Origin: Limnomonas spitsbergensis
Lineage: Eukaryota; Chlorophyta; Chlorophyceae; Chlamydomonadales
NCBI GenBank assembly: GCA_037349105.1
Contig: JAYJMM010000103.1
Coordinates: 1,922,001-1,986,000 of the forward strand
Reading direction: 5' to 3'
Length of the DNA stretch: 64,000 nt
The translations under genes and the position numbers were made by a program. Below are positions 1 through 13,300 of this stretch, piece after piece. The notes under the pieces were generated by a model. That model was given only the letters and a program-made list of their open reading frames with translations. It was not told the DNA's origin and did not search any database. The stretch's first letter is position 1; each line of letters opens with the position of its first letter.

Positions 1-140
1 GCCTTGCACGAATCAGCAGCACATCATCTCAACTACCCATCCCCAGGACATGAAAAATTGACAATGCAATGTTTGAGGAGAGTTTTGCCGATAAGCTGAC
101 AATGGCTATCCTCGTCACTCTATCTTATACCTTCCGCAGG

Positions 141-395
141 AAGAAAGCCCAGCTAGCTCTGCCAGCCCAGACAGGCCACTAGCCCAAACAGGCCACTAGC
201 CCAGCCAGGCCAGCTGGGCCTGTCAGCCCAGCGATTCCACTAGCCCAGGCCAGGCCAGTCAGCCTAGCCAGGCCAGTCAGCCTAGCCAGGCCAGTCAGCC
301 CAGCCAGGCCAGTCAGCCCAGTCAGCCCAGCCAGGCCAGTCAGGCCAGCCAGGCCAGCCAGGCCAGCCAGGCCAGTGCAAGGAGCATCACCTAGT
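141..395. repeat. GCCAGGCCAGTCAGCC minisatellite in NDC80 intron 2
   Basis: Imperfect tandem repeat with a period of about 18 bp, built from 9-bp half units (GCCAGGCCA / GTCAGCCTA). It lies just downstream of the NDC80 exon 2 donor, so it is intronic. The open frame across it encodes only a Gly-Leu-Ala/Thr repeat and is not a gene. Positions 1-140 hold no exon that I can recognise. Confidence 0.85.
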
Positions 396-433
396 GCGTG
401 TGAGCCAGACCAGAGCATGGGAGCATCACCTAC

Positions 434-500
434 TTGTAAGACGTCGCAATGAACTCAAAGAACTCTTTCTTGTTGCCGCCGTCCTCCGTGTCTAGCACAC
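434..500 (-). CDS. NDC80: NDC80 exon 2
   Basis: 67 nt, too short to stand out as an ORF. Recognised from the acidic-aromatic motif KKEFFEFIATSY and from phase agreement with exon 1. Confidence 0.8.
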
Positions 501-1606
501 CTGAGAGAGCGGAGGCGTCAGGGTGAGCGTTGGCGCCCGGTCCTAATTGAGTTGGCGCTCAGTCCTAATTGAGTCGGCGCTCACTCCGAATTGAGTTGGC
601 GCCCGGTCCTAATTGAGTTGGCGCTCAGTCCTAATTAAGTTGGCGCTCAGTCCGAATTGTAATGTCAGCCAGGCAGGCTGGCGGGTAGGAAGACAGGCTG
701 GCAGAGAGAATACTATTTCCCCACGGGGCGCGGCGATTGGGGGAATTGGCATCTTATGGAGAGATGGCCACGCATCCGTGCACCTTGCCATGTGCAGCCA
801 TGCAGGTCCAGCCATGATGGACAGTGACATTGGGTCTTTGGGGTGCAGCTACAGCCAGATCCAATGACTTGACCAGTACCCATTTTCCTGGTTGGTGCAT
901 GGCTTGCATGGCGCTTGCATCAGCGGCATAAACGGCATGCAGCGTCGCATGGCGCTTGCAACTGCATGCCACAGACCTATATCTCACCGGATCCAGGGCC
1001 CAAGTTCTCCTCCGCTTTCTCATTGTAGGTCAGCAGCTCCACCAGCCAAGTCAGTGCTGCAAGGACCGCTGGCCAGGAGTGCGGGCTGCCGACCGCAAAC
1101 AGGGCGCTCTTGCTGATCTGGAAGGGGTAATTCAGGCGTTTGAAGAACATGGGGACCTCATCCTCGATCTTGCCAAAGGTCTTCATGTTGGAGTCGAAGC
1201 GCTGGAACAGAAACTGCACTACCAGGGTGAAGTCCTTGGCAGTGGGGCTGGCCAGCGTCTTTGGCGAGACGGCAGCGGGGTAGCTATGCATGGAGAGGTA
1301 GGTAATGAGGGTGTGGACGCAGTTGTTTAGGAAGTTCTTGTCATTGAGTGGTCGAGGGTCTTGCTTAGGTCCAGCGGGCTTTCCACCGAAGGCGCTGGAG
1401 CGCCGGTCAACCCCCATTCCTGCAGCGCTGGGTCTGTTGTTGTCCGCGGTTGGCGCCATTGACTTCCTCGCCTTAAGAACGGAGGTGCCCCCGAGTGCTG
1501 CACCTTGATTGCCATCCTTGCTGCCCGCGAGAATTCGCCCGGCTGGGTTGGCTCGCGAGTTCAAAGTGGAGGGGCTCAACACACCGAGCGTCTGTCGCCG
1601 ACTCAT
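434..1606 (-). CDS. NDC80: Kinetochore protein NDC80, 5' part (two exons)
   Basis: NDC80 (HEC1) is the microtubule-binding subunit of the outer-kinetochore NDC80 complex. Exon 1 is 988-1606 and starts MSRRQTLGVLSP, a basic disordered tail of about 80 residues. The calponin-homology domain follows from residue 83 (DPRPLNDKNF), with family signatures EEVPMFFKRLNYPF-like and VGSPHSWPAVLAALTWLVELL. The exon 1 donor is G|GTGAGA at 987-981. The acceptor CTCTCTCAG at 509-501 opens exon 2 (500-434), and the phases agree (1 nt plus 2 nt). Exon 2 gives VLDTEDGGNKKEFFEFIATSY, matching the segment after the CH domain in NDC80 proteins, and ends at donor A|GTAGGT. The coiled-coil half lies beyond the window edge. 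The start is the first ATG of the frame. Family assignment is confident; exon joins are inferred. Confidence 0.9.
530..658. repeat. 22-bp tandem repeat in NDC80 intron 1
   Basis: About six copies of GTTGGCGCTCAGTCCTAATTGA with point variation, starting within 30 bp of the exon 2 acceptor. Confidence 0.85.
988..1606 (-). CDS. NDC80: NDC80 exon 1 (N-terminal tail and CH domain)
   Basis: 619 nt, ending in phase 1 at a strong GTGAGA donor. Encodes the basic tail and essentially the whole CH domain. Confidence 0.88.
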
Positions 1607-2879
1607 ACTTCCAGCAGCTTAAGCTACAGTGCAACGCGCTTAATGAAATCTGGAAAGCCTGACCGCATGCGTATAAGCTCGAAGTTGAAGAAATGCCCAC
1701 TGTCACGAGGGTTTGAAATTTGGAACATGTACGACAGAGGGCAACATCACACAATATGCCTCGTCACGTCAACAAATCGTTCAGCGCAGCCCAGAGGACC
1801 CACGTATTTATCAGGTCATTGCAACGGTGTACCCACTCTTCCCCACATGTTAATCGGGACATGAGGTCAGGGGGATATTACGCTGTCGGGTGGCAGAAGC
1901 AGGGCGGCTTATGTCTGCCTCATAAGCACGATCAATTTCTCCGTCATATGCACCTCAACGCAATCTCGTGCCATCACCTGTCAATGCATGTGGTCCATCG
2001 ATCCAGCTAAGGTGAAACGTCAGCATGATTTTAGTGGTTTCGTGGAATGGGTTGGAATAATGGGGAGGAGCGCGGACGCTACAACCCCCTACCAGAAATT
2101 AAACGGTGCAGTACGCCACTTGGACGCCTGCTGCTGACCCCGCCCACGAGGTGCGATGTGGGCAGAGACAACAGAGGGACAGCCTTGATGATCGCTGTGC
2201 CCACCCCGTCAGGTAAGTATGTGACACGTGGAAGTGGTATGTACAACAGCACTTACACATTTTACAAGGGCCGATGGTGGGGTTACCATGCCTGAAAACC
2301 CTGTTTCGTTCTTGCGACATTAATCTGGATGGATTGGGGGGGGGGTCTTGCCCCCACCATGCTAATGATAACAAGAACGGGTGGTGTAGGTCGGTTGAGG
2401 ACTGGATGAGCGCTAGGATCTAGGGGATCCCATAGGCCCAAGCGGCAAGCGGGAGAGGCAATAAGTCAAGCAAGCATGGGCGAGGACTCCGAGGAGGTAC
2501 CGTATATGACGGCCCATGACAGAGTTGCGGCTGATGTTTATATCATTCTCACACTCTATGGACGGCGAGGTTTTCTTATGAGGTTAGACAATCAAGGCCC
2601 TCATCAAGTCATCAAAGCTGATTCGTCACATCGCGGCTGCCGGCTGGGATAGATCTTAGATTACAAAAGGCAGGCACGGCACAACGGTCCATGGCGTGAC
2701 GCGTAGGTGGGTATGTTCCCAGGGTATGTTCCCCTGACGGCATCACAAGCTTTCACTAGTTGACAAGCCAGGGGGATGCCCAAGCATCTGCGCATGCGGT
2801 GGTCGACGTTGTTCATTTAAGGCTAGGCGCTTGGTGTTGGGAATTCTGAACGATACGCCCACTCTGCTTACATGCGAAT

Positions 2880-2955
2880 TTTCTCCCCTCTTCACAGTTG
2901 GGTGGCCGCACGGCCGAGCATGCTTGTGCATGGCCCAGAGGTGCAACGTCATTGA
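2880..2955 (+). repeat. Dispersed GCGGCCGAGC family, copy 1
   Basis: Carries the family order: T/C-rich lead, CACAGTTGGG, CGGCCGAGC, TGGCCCAGAGGTG, AACGTCATTGAC. Diverged from the copies at 37.8-40 kb. Confidence 0.7.
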
Positions 2956-5322
2956 CCAGAGTGGGCCACACTTCTCATATACCATGTTGCCTGATAAATT
3001 CTGGTGGACGGCATCATACGTCGACCTCGCTTAGTAACATTACGGCCTACAAGTGAGAACGCCTTCGTGAGCAAGCCCTGCCTTGCTTGGGCCACACATC
3101 ATGGACTCGTAAGGTTTGGTTCCCGTTCACATAGTGGTGGCAGCATGGCCCCCCTGAAGTGGTCACGACCGAGATGATGACAGTTTTATTTCTGGTAGCG
3201 GACGGAAGTGTAATTTCCGTCTTTTTAGCTTCATTCCAACTATTTCCTACCATGTAGGTCATAGTTTCGTCCCAATCAACCGGCTGTTGGATAAGTGCGC
3301 ATTTGGTGACTAGGGTGACTAGGAGAGCAACAATGTATCAGCCGCATGAACATATGTGGCTCGGGCAGCGGCTATGTGTGGTATCAACCGATTGTGGATC
3401 CTTGCATCGATGGCATGCAGGTATGAGATTTCAAGGTAACGGTGTGATAGTTGGGCGGGTGTTGTGAGAAATAGAGCTCGAGGCTCTCAAAAAATATTAA
3501 AGGCGGCTTTTTGCCCCAACCCCTCAGTTTTCTTTAGTAAAAGGCGAAAGAAAAATATGGGCAGTGGTTGGGTCGCCGTATGTCCTCACCCTGCAAGAAC
3601 TGATACTATGCATACACATCGTTTGAAAGCAATACCACACCTGATGGTGGGGAGTCGAAAACAACCAGCCCTGCAACCGTTTCTTCATTTCGCATTGCGC
3701 AACTATTTGCAGTGTCGATGTCGATAACATTTTGTTTGATTGGACACAGCGGCATGTGCCCTGTTGACAAACCAGCCAAAGTTATTTCCGCTGGTGGCGT
3801 GGATGTACATACGGGGAGGCCTGACGGCGTGATGGATGAAGGCAGCTACCGGTATTTTGAACGACAGGCCATCGGGTCGCTGTACGCTCGGGAGTGCTCC
3901 GAGTTGACTATGTCCGTGCTGAGATGAGTGTGCAGATCTGCTCGTCGGCAGGGCCCAAAACGCGACCGTGCTGACGAATGCAGTGCGCACTCGGGAAGTC
4001 AAGCGTGATTGGTTGAAAAACTCGAATTGTTGCAAAACCACCTTTCAGACCACCATGCACTGCTTTGAGGCACAATCATTTCCACCCAGAGCCTCTCGTC
4101 AGTACGTACTCTTCTCTTGGTACGAGGAAAAGTTCCTTCGTGGAGGAAAAGTTCCTCCACGGAGGAAACAATTTCCTCCACCAAACAGAAACGGGCTGTC
4201 AATCAATGTAGCCGGATATACCGGTACCTTGCAAGACCATGGGTGAATCGGTTAAACCCTGTTGAAATGAAACACGGTGGTACCTGTAACCAAGGGGGGG
4301 GGCAAAAAAACTGAATATACCTTATCATCTAAAGTTGTAGAGCTTGACGAGAGCTTTCCATATCTGGTCTTAAAATTGTTTTTGGCCCAAGGGGCTGGGA
4401 GATACGGAGGGGCAAAGTGGGGGGGGGTAAAAAGTCATTTTTTGTTTTTGTATCTGTTTTTAAACATTAGATTGAGACGATAGCTACAACGTTGCATTCC
4501 CACTGTCATTTGCTACAAATATGCATCATTAAATTCCACACAGCCAGAACGCCAGACCCCTCTTGGGATGCAATTTTGACATGGGGGGGTGTCATGGCTT
4601 CGGAACCACATGCACCGTTGTGCCTACAAGCCGTACACCCATTATGGACTCACACGATGTACCTGCATTGGTAGTTACTATTGATTAAGCAATGCCAACC
4701 TGCTGTGAGCATTGTTTGAAGGTCTTAGAAATTCACAGACAACCCAGTGGCTCTAAGAAATCACCAACATGGGAAGGAGTGCAAGAGAGGAGCTGAGAGG
4801 CTGGCCAAGGAGAACTCAACGAAGCGACAGCGCACAATCACATCATTATACCCCTCTTTTACTTCTGCTACTCCTTCAGCTCTTGCTCCGGCTGCTGCTG
4901 CTGCATGCTATCGAGCATGCGGCTGCCGTAGAGCCTCTCGCTCTAGCAGCAACTGTTGGTCCTGTTGCTGAGGCTTCATACGAGAGCCCGTAGCAGCAGC
5001 TCATATCTTCGGATGTAGCGATCCAAGCGACCCCCGATGTTGTGGTGTTGCGAGAGCTTTCCAGCTGCCCCAGCTACGCACCTCCTGTCGGCCAGCGCTT
5101 CGTCGCAAATTGGCCATTTGCGGCTCACGGGCCCTGCTCAAGTTAGATGCTAGTTTACTGCCACTCGTGCGAGAGTCCTCTCGTTTCTGGAGCCTCATGG
5201 TCTCTAGCGTGGATAGGTAGCTGGCAGGTGGTAGCAAGAGCAATGGTATATTCTTTTGTTTCACCACTTGACATTCGTGAAGCATGTACATTTGTCGACA
5301 CCATTAGAAGCGCACCTTTGAG

Positions 5323-5435
5323 CTGATAGAAATTGACCCCGCTCCCTCCCTGAAATTCTGATTTTTGACTAAGAAATTAAGGTTTTACTAGGTTCCGGAG
5401 GCGGGGGGGGGGAGCCAAGGGTCGTTTCGTTTTTT
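5323..5435 (+). repeat. Dispersed repeat shared with 38176-38455
   Basis: Shares the ordered blocks GCTGATAGAAATTGACCC, ACTAGGTTCCGGAGGCG, a G-run and GGGTCGT with 38176-38455, where the same blocks follow copies of the GCGGCCGAGC family. The two may be parts of one longer element. Confidence 0.6.
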
Positions 5436-6048
5436 TATGATGGCTTTTTTTTGCCCACCCCCCCTCGCCGGTAACATAAATAAATATAACTGGGGGTGGG
5501 ATAACTGTCCATTACCTGCCTACCCTCCTTCAAAATCACAAATACATTGTGTTCACGCTGTCCAATGCCTTGCAACAGAAATGAGAGGGGCGGCTAGAGG
5601 GATGAGGCAGCTAAATGACATCTGAATTTAGGTGAAATTAACATACCGGTAGCGTTTTACCCCGGCTATCATTCCAACTATGGTAACGTTGACAGGCCGC
5701 CCCGCGGCCGCCACAGGCCCGACTAGGACCAGAGTACCAAACATGGACCAGCCCACGACTGGTGGTCATAGCAGCAAGGCTGGCCACAATAGAGGTCTCC
5801 GGCCAGCGACTCGAGTGTAGCTGACTTGTAGCTGAGTCACGACAAAAGAAAGACTGTCTCAGCATGGCGCCATAGATATGTGCCCCCTCCAAGAATCATC
5901 TTGTTCATTGGGAGCACCTTACCCAACACGGCACCACGTCCTCAACCTCTTCATTAGCGCTGACAGCATGTCTTGCCATCTCTGCCTCCTTACCACACGC
6001 TGGCGCGAGGGTGGACTGAAAATATCAATGAATTCCGCCTCTGGTCCC

Positions 6049-6713
6049 TGTCACGGTATAATGCAGTATACGTGCCAAAACCGTAGGGACCGCTGACGCG
6101 TCCCCGTAGACTCCGCAGCTTCCCTGCGGAGCCCCCTTTTTAGGGTTAGGAGCCCAGCTTCCCACTTTCGGGAAGGTCTGAGGCAGGGTTTCCCGTACTC
6201 AGTGCATAGGGCTTGCCGGGACCTTTGAATCCCGGCTTGCACGCTTGACGTTCACTTCGTTCCTTTTAAGTGGACAGGCCTCTATTTGTAACCAGCACCG
6301 GCTAGATCTCGGAGACCTACCCAGTGAAGTGCATCAAAGCCAGTACCACTAAGCCAGTCAAGCCTAGAACAGCGACCCCGCCATCTAGCAAGCACGAGAA
6401 CACCTAACCCGAAGCCCAGCCCTACCTAGGACCACGTCGTCCGCAGTCTACGGCTACGGCTTCGCCCGCTACACGCGGTAAGTGACTCATAACGACCTGC
6501 AGGGTTCGCGACCCGACAGGCCTTTAGTCGCAGCTCTACAAGCGACCAGATCCACGCCTGTCATCTAGAAGTTCCAGCCACAGCTTAACGCGCTGCGCAT
6601 TCGCGGCCGGCGTGTAGACGCTGAGTCCGCCCGTAGGTGTCCGCCACTCAGTGGGGAAGAAGTCCACCACGGACCAGAAGCAACAATCGCGTGTCCACTT
6701 AAAAGGAACGAAG
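6049..6713 (+). repeat. Terminal block A1 (left end)
   Basis: 665 bp, repeated as A2 at 28629-29293 (same length, a few substitutions) and truncated at 23144-23783. Begins TGTC like an LTR. Contains GGTATAATGCAGTATA near its start, which could serve as a core promoter, a strong splice donor GCG|GTAAGTGA with GT at 6478-6479, and a 24-bp inverted repeat (6252-6275 against 6691-6714). Unlike a normal 5' LTR it is not followed by block B but directly by the leader, which starts TGGGTCTAAGCC as a tRNA primer site might. Confidence 0.85.
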
Positions 6714-7357
6714 TGGGTCTAAGCCTGATCAGCTTGATCCAGCGAATCCTGCTAAAGGTGCATGTGCTGTGAACTTGAATTTCTTTTTGAAGGCAGTGAT
6801 CTACCTTGGACAGCTCAAAATCACTTAGCAGAGGATTCTCCATAGAACCCAAGTCAATTCCTGCTTGCGCTGGGCGTGGCAACCCAGAAGCAGACGTAGC
6901 TTGAAGATCAGGCTGTGGAGTTATAAACCCAGCTGATATTACCTGTGCACGTGGCCTGCATCCGTGGTAGAGTGCACAGCCTGCGTGTTGACAGAAGTGA
7001 GCAAGGATCTGGGATCCGAGTTTAAAAGCAGGCAACCCAAGACTGTGTGCAGGAATATCCGAAGCTGCAGATTGCAGCCTGAGCAGGCCCTGCGGAGATC
7101 GAGGAGGAAGCTGCGCGACGAATCAGCGGAGGAATAGCGGACGAGACCAGCAAGATAGCGGACGAGACAGCAGTCCAGAAGGTGAAAATATCCGCCAGAA
7201 CCAGGTTAAAAAAATTTACCCGTGCTTGACCTGTCTAGCAACGCCTAACCAGCCTGCAGAAGGTAGAGGAGAACGGAAGCAGGCTTTGAGCCAGTGACCT
7301 GCTGCTGTGAGCCCACACAGCGAGCCGGCACGGCTGCTCAGCACCCAGCAATAGAAA
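6714..7357 (+). other. Retroelement 5' leader
   Basis: About 640 bp between block A1 and the gag start, present only in copy 1. No coding potential is evident. It is preceded by TGG-initial sequence that could be a primer-binding site, but I could not match a tRNA. An in-frame TAG at 7352-7354 directly precedes the polyprotein ATG. Confidence 0.6.
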
Positions 7358-10300
7358 ATGCAGGACGCAGTGGTAGATCATGATCGTCACCTGCATCCAG
7401 AGGCTGCAAGACGCAGTGCACGAGTGAGAGGAATGGAACCAGGCAATGACCCCATGACACCCATCAATGCAGCCGTAGCAGAGGAAGCTAGGCTAATTGC
7501 CATTGGGTTGTCAGATGGTGAATATGCAGGCATAATGGAAAACAAGGTCCAAGGGGCCGACAGCACCCTAGCCTTGGATGAGGATATGGTGCAGGTTCAA
7601 GTGACGCGCAGGGGTATCGGACGAGGCGGCATAGCGCGCATACCCCCTGGCCCAAGCCAGGAGGACGAGCAATGGCCGGTTCCCGACGATGAGTCCCTGG
7701 ACCCGACCTCAGAGCCACCCACTGTGAGGTCTCAGACCGGTGGTGTAGGAGAGGGTGGCGGGCCAGCACGACCTCCGGATGACCTGCCTGCGGAGGCAGA
7801 AAGGGAAGGAGGCAAGGCTGAGCCCAGACCAGACCAGGAGCCCCAGCTTGAACCCACAGGGGTCAAGGGGATGGTCCAGTCAACAGTGGTCAGGATGGAG
7901 CGGACGAGATCCAGCGAACAGCAGTCCCAAGGGGAGTCAGCGGAAACAACAGGGAGGCCACGGGAGCTGCAGAAATACAGCGACACACAAGCCACGACAA
8001 TGCAGGCTACCAGAATATGGCAGCCGCAGGCTGAGCCACACGCCAAGGTAGTGCCGCCAGATCAGCACGGAAGAATGCAGGCGCCAACGGGAATCCCGCC
8101 CAGGCCAGATCCGCACAGGGTGAAACAGGCAAGGCCGCCCCGTATCCCGGCAGAGGAAGCAACAGAGGCGTCAACGTACGGCACACCCCAGTCCAGGTTC
8201 CCGGCCAGTGCAAATAGGCCAAGCCAGGAGACCGTGGCAGAGGGCACCAGCAGGGAAAAGGAGGACAGCGGCCAGGCCCATAGCCTTTACGGATATTTCA
8301 GCAATCCAGAGTGGACGCCCATCCCAGGAGAACGGCGCCCGGCAGCGGGAGAACGCGCAGGGACCATAAGCCAGCCGGGTGCAGCAGAGCCACCAGGACT
8401 CCAGCCCATTGGATGGGCAGACATCCTGCAATGGGCAGGGCGGCTATGGCAGCAGGTGTGCTCCAAGTGTTTCGTCCACCTCAGCGATCAGGCCCGGGCT
8501 ATCAAGGAGTTCCAAAGCCACCACTTGGCGGAATGGGCAACAAAGGCCCTTATGGGCATCCCGCACACGGGACAGGACCGAGCAACGCTGCTGGCGGCCC
8601 TGCGCAGAGTGTCCAGAGGACCAGCAGGGCCAGAGGCGGCTCTGGCTGTCAAAGCCTTTGCCGACAAGTGGTGCAGCGGCACAGCAGGGGATCTGGAGGA
8701 GCCCGAATCAGAGCAGGAGGAGCTCGAGGAGTGGGAAGGGTTCGAGGCATCCAGGCTACAGCAAGATGACCGCAGGGAGGGGCAATGGCAGCAGCAGACG
8801 GAAGGGACCGTTCCTGTTGCACGACAGGCCAGATGGGAGAGCCTGGAAGCCAGCAGTGAGCCCAGCCTCCGAAACCAGCGGCTAGACGTAGAGCGCAGAC
8901 CCAGACCCAGCAGCCCAGCGGCCAGCGAACAGCCCAGGGCAACCAGCTTCCAGCAGGACCCAGCGCCAAGGAGGGCCAGCAGGCAAGAATCTCACGACTT
9001 GTTGCGCTTCGTAGATCAGCACAGTGGCCAGGAAAGCCAGGTGGATCACATTGCTGAGTTCCTGCGAGGACAAGCAGCGCAGGCACGAGGCAGGCCGGAG
9101 AGGAGCCAAGGCCCCAGCCAAGGAAGGAGGGTCGTTCAGGAAATCAACCCGGCGGGCCCCACGGGGGGAGACTACCAGCAAAGACAGGAAAGCAGGGACG
9201 ACTGCCTGTCAGCTTCCGAGGCAAGGGAGTACACAGGTGGAACGCAGCCCAGCAGGCATAGCAGCTACCAGCCCAGCAGGCAGGCAGAGTCAGAAGGGGG
9301 TAGGAGCCAGGACCCGGCAAGGCAGCCTTCGGAGGGCAGTAGGCCATCCGGTAGAAGGCAATCCCACCTGAGCGCGGACCGCAGAGACCAGCGGGATCGG
9401 CGCAGGCAGAGCCCAACCAGGAACGGCGGCGGCGGATCTGGCTCGGACCCCAGCATGTCAAGCTCGGAGGATACAGAGGGGCGCGGCCCAGGCCCCAGCA
9501 GGGAATCTGCAAGGCGCAGAAGGGAAAGGATAGCCCAAGAGCAGGCGGAGACAAACATACGGCTGCAGCAACAGATGATCCTGCAGTTGGCTGGTGGAAC
9601 GCGGTTCACCAAGATCCCCAACATTCAGGGCAACGTGCCAGTGCTGGACATGTCCCACCCGGGGGCAGTCGCAGCCAGGCAATACTGCCAGGCCTGCAGC
9701 TCTTGGGGCTCGCACAACCGCCTGGCTTTATCGGACGAGCCGCCAGCCCTGGCTGTGGTGGCTGGCGAGATTGCAGGATCTTGCCAGTCTCCTTCAGCCA
9801 TGGCCCTGTTGGTCCGCTCCTTGGTGGATATGTGGACAGCCAAGCCGGCCTGCGTGGGCCCACTGGTGGTCGCCATACGATCAGCGCCGCAAGGAGACAA
9901 AGCTTCCAGGGAGGTCGAGCGGATCCGGGAAGCATGGAGAGCCCCAGTGGAGGAGCCGACCTGTGAGGTGTCCTTGCTAACCTTGTGGATCAGGGTGGTC
10001 CAAAGGGAGGTGGGCAAGCCGACTTCAGATGAGAGGGCAGCAATCACCGGCCTGAAACTCGGGGTCAAGACCACCTTGGACCCAGGCGTCAAGCCAGAGG
10101 AGACAGTGGAGGCATTCGCCTTCCGAGTCATGTCTACAGCAGAGCTGTTGCAAATCTCCAGAGACGCAGTGGACCACTTCGGCAGGAGGCATTCGGTAGC
10201 CCACATGTTCTACGAAGGGCTGCCAGGGGCAGTCAGGGTGAAGCTGACAGCGTTCATCATGACCGTGCCAGGATACCTGCACATGACAGACGAGGCCCAG

Positions 10301-13300
10301 GTAGAGGTTCTGACGCAGCAGGTACTGCTGTGGGAGAGGTTCGCCCTGGAATTGGGGGACCTGGCTGCCATGGACTCCAGGCAAGGACCAGGAGACCATC
10401 AGCAGAGGAGCCAGGGGGAGCAACAGGCGGGGCGCGGCAGGCGGGATCGGCCCAGCCAGTGGGAAGCCAGGCCCAGAGGGGATGGACCAGGGGTTGCGCC
10501 ATACCAGAACAGCAGCCAGCCTGCCAGGCAGGAAAGCAGAGCCAAGGGCGTCACGTGGGCCGACCAAGCCACAGCCTTGACAACCAGCACCCACAGCGCT
10601 GGGGGCGCCCCCAAAGCCTGCTTCCAATGCGGCAGCCTGGACCACCTGGCAAGGGACTGCAGGACTCCCAGGGCTAGAGATGAACGCCGCCCTGCCCCCC
10701 TGGCCACTGACATCACCACGGGGCAGGCACGGCCGCCTCAACAGCAGTATCCACCGCCTCCAAGACCACAGGGGCCACCCGTGAACAGGACCTACGACAG
10801 GAACCAAGGAGGCAGGCCGGCCCAGAGGCAGCCGCAGGGGCAGGCGGGGCATGGCCAGCAGTCCGCTCATCTGTCTCACCTTTCTGGCCCCTCCGAGCTC
10901 GCTGAGCCGGATGGGTGGCACCAAACGGTGGCCGAAATGCTCAGCGAGTCCGTGGCCCTCCTAACGCAGGTTGGGCTGGCACCCAAGCCTGGAGAGTACA
11001 AGCAGGCAGCCCACAACGCCAGGCCGCGGTCCTTTAGACCCTCCTCTAGCAGTGAGGAGGAGGAGGAGCCACTGGCTGTTGAACACCCTTCCAGGAAGGG
11101 AGAGAAAAGGCTTGCTCTTAGGCGACTAGCTGACGGCCTGTGCGATGTCCGTGCGCAGGTGGGCTACATCAACGAACGACTTACAGCGCTGGCGCACACC
11201 ACCATGCCCATGGGAGTCACGCCGGTCCGTGGTGAGCCGGGCTGGATAGGTCAGGGTCGTAAGATCACCATCAGCCCGAGGCTACAATACTTCACAAACG
11301 ACAGGCGAGATTACAGCCAGTGCGTAGGCCTCATGGTGAAAGGGAAGGTGCTGGTGGCCCAGAAGGCACTAATGGACACGGCATGTTCATGCCATGTCAT
11401 CACCGTCAACATAGCAGAACAGCTGGTAGCCATGGGGGCCAAGCTGGTGAGGACGGATGAAAAGATCAGGACAACCGATAATGCAGGAGCAGACCTGTAC
11501 GGGATTCTGTTCATCTACGTCGTATACGGGTATGGAAGCCCGAATGCGATCGTGGAGAAGGCAGCAGTCAGGGTGGTCAAGACGCCTCCTGACGCGTATG
11601 AGCACCTGGTAGGGAACCCCGAATTCCTCAAGTATGGGGGAATCCTAGAAGCCGCAGGGCGCCTCACCCTGTTCCCTCAAGGAGGAGCCGACGAGCTCAC
11701 CCTGCCGCTAGAACTGATATCACCAGCAGGATCCCACCAGGCAGCCGCGGCAACCTGGGCAGGCTTGGACGACCCCGCCTGGGTGCCTGAAGAGTGGCCG
11801 GCAGATTGGGGCGAGATGAACCCAGACTTAACCCCACAATGTGCCATGGTGACAGGTACAGGCGGCCCTGCGACGCAAACTACAGTCGCCGCAAACCGTG
11901 TCACCCGTTTGCCCGCGGCAGAGGCACCGGCGACAGCACCAGAAGGGGACAGGCCGGCCAAGGCCAAAGGGGCCCGTGGCGCAGGTACTGAGGCAGCGCG
12001 CCAGCACGCAGGGAAAAAGGGAACCAACCCTGCTGCAGCGCCCGAGACAAACCCAGTAACCCTTACCCAAGCTCGCGCAGCGCCGGCGGACCCGGACGGT
12101 ACCAGGGGTACCGGGAGCCGGTCCATCAGCGGAGACAAGGTCGGCAAAGCCATGGAGCCCCCCGTAGCAGCGCGGGACAAGGCAAGGCTAGCCATGGTAC
12201 AGGAGCACACAGTCCGACAGGAGGTCAGGAGTGCCCTGCGCAACAGGGAAGGCACGTGCGCGTACTGCGACATGCGCAGATCGCATTCAGACCAGGAATG
12301 CGAGCGGCGGCTAGGGGAGCTCCTGGAGAACGAGCCGGGCCAGGGGGCAGACACGCACAGCAGAGGCAGCTGCCAGCCAGGCTCCCCGGCTACGCACAAT
12401 CAGGACACCAGCTCCAGCGATGAGGGAGTTACCGAATCAGAGACTGAGCTGCCGGCGGACAGGGGTGCGCCCGGGGCAGCCGTCATCAGCTGCCTGGAGG
12501 CCCGGGTCGAGGTCCTGAACAGAGCCATCCAGACCGCAGCCAGGCAGAGGATCGCCAGCAGGGAGGCAGACATTTATTCCTTCAAGACGGAACAGGCCCG
12601 GGCAATGGCGGACGGCGCCTCGGACAAGGAGATGGCCCGGTGGAAGGGCGAGTGCGCCAAGTGGATCATAGAGGTCAATGAGCTCAAAAAGAGGTACAAG
12701 GAGGAGTACAAGGGCACAAAAGCAGCCAGTGGGCCGGCCCCCCAGCGCCCCTGTGGAGCCCTGCGGGAGGCCTGCAGCGGGGCAAGGGAGGCCAGGCAGC
12801 AGCAGCCTGAGGCGGACACAACTATCGAGCCCCCACAGCAGGACGCAGCACCAAGCGATGGGGCCAGGGGAGGAGAGCAGGACGGCAAAGAAGGAACGTC
12901 CAGGGGTACGCCCACTGAGGTGCAGGAGGTTCTGAACGAGCTCGACGACCCTGCCCTAAGGGAGTACCCGGAGGATCTGATTCAGTCTCTAAGGGACAAT
13001 AGCGCCAAGCCCAAGCAGAGAAATCTCCCCATGGCAAGGGCCAGCCGCACCCCCTCTCCACGGGCAAGGGAGCCAGGCAGCGGCCCAAGCAGCAACCCCG
13101 TCAGCGGCAGGGAACCTAGGAGCGCCAGCGCCGCAGAGCGTCAGCCAAGGGGAAGGAGCCCACGGCGCAGTAGCCACAGCAGGGAGCGGCGGGCTCCAAG
13201 CACCGAGCAGCTAAAAGGAATCCAGTGCAAGGACGAACGCCGGCCGTACAGGCAGCCACCTCCACCCCCGCAGGGAGCCAGCGGTGGCAACCAGCGGCCC

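Larger units (their letters stand above)
1607..6044. other. Intergenic stretch, no supported gene
   Basis: Holds the NDC80 upstream region and then about 4.4 kb with only short unrelated open frames. A copy of the dispersed GCGGCCGAGC family lies at about 2880-2955, and a second dispersed repeat, shared with 38176-38455, at 5323-5435. 4117-4180 has short tandem GGAGGAAAAGTTCCT-type direct and inverted repeats. I see no domain-bearing reading frame. Confidence 0.6.
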
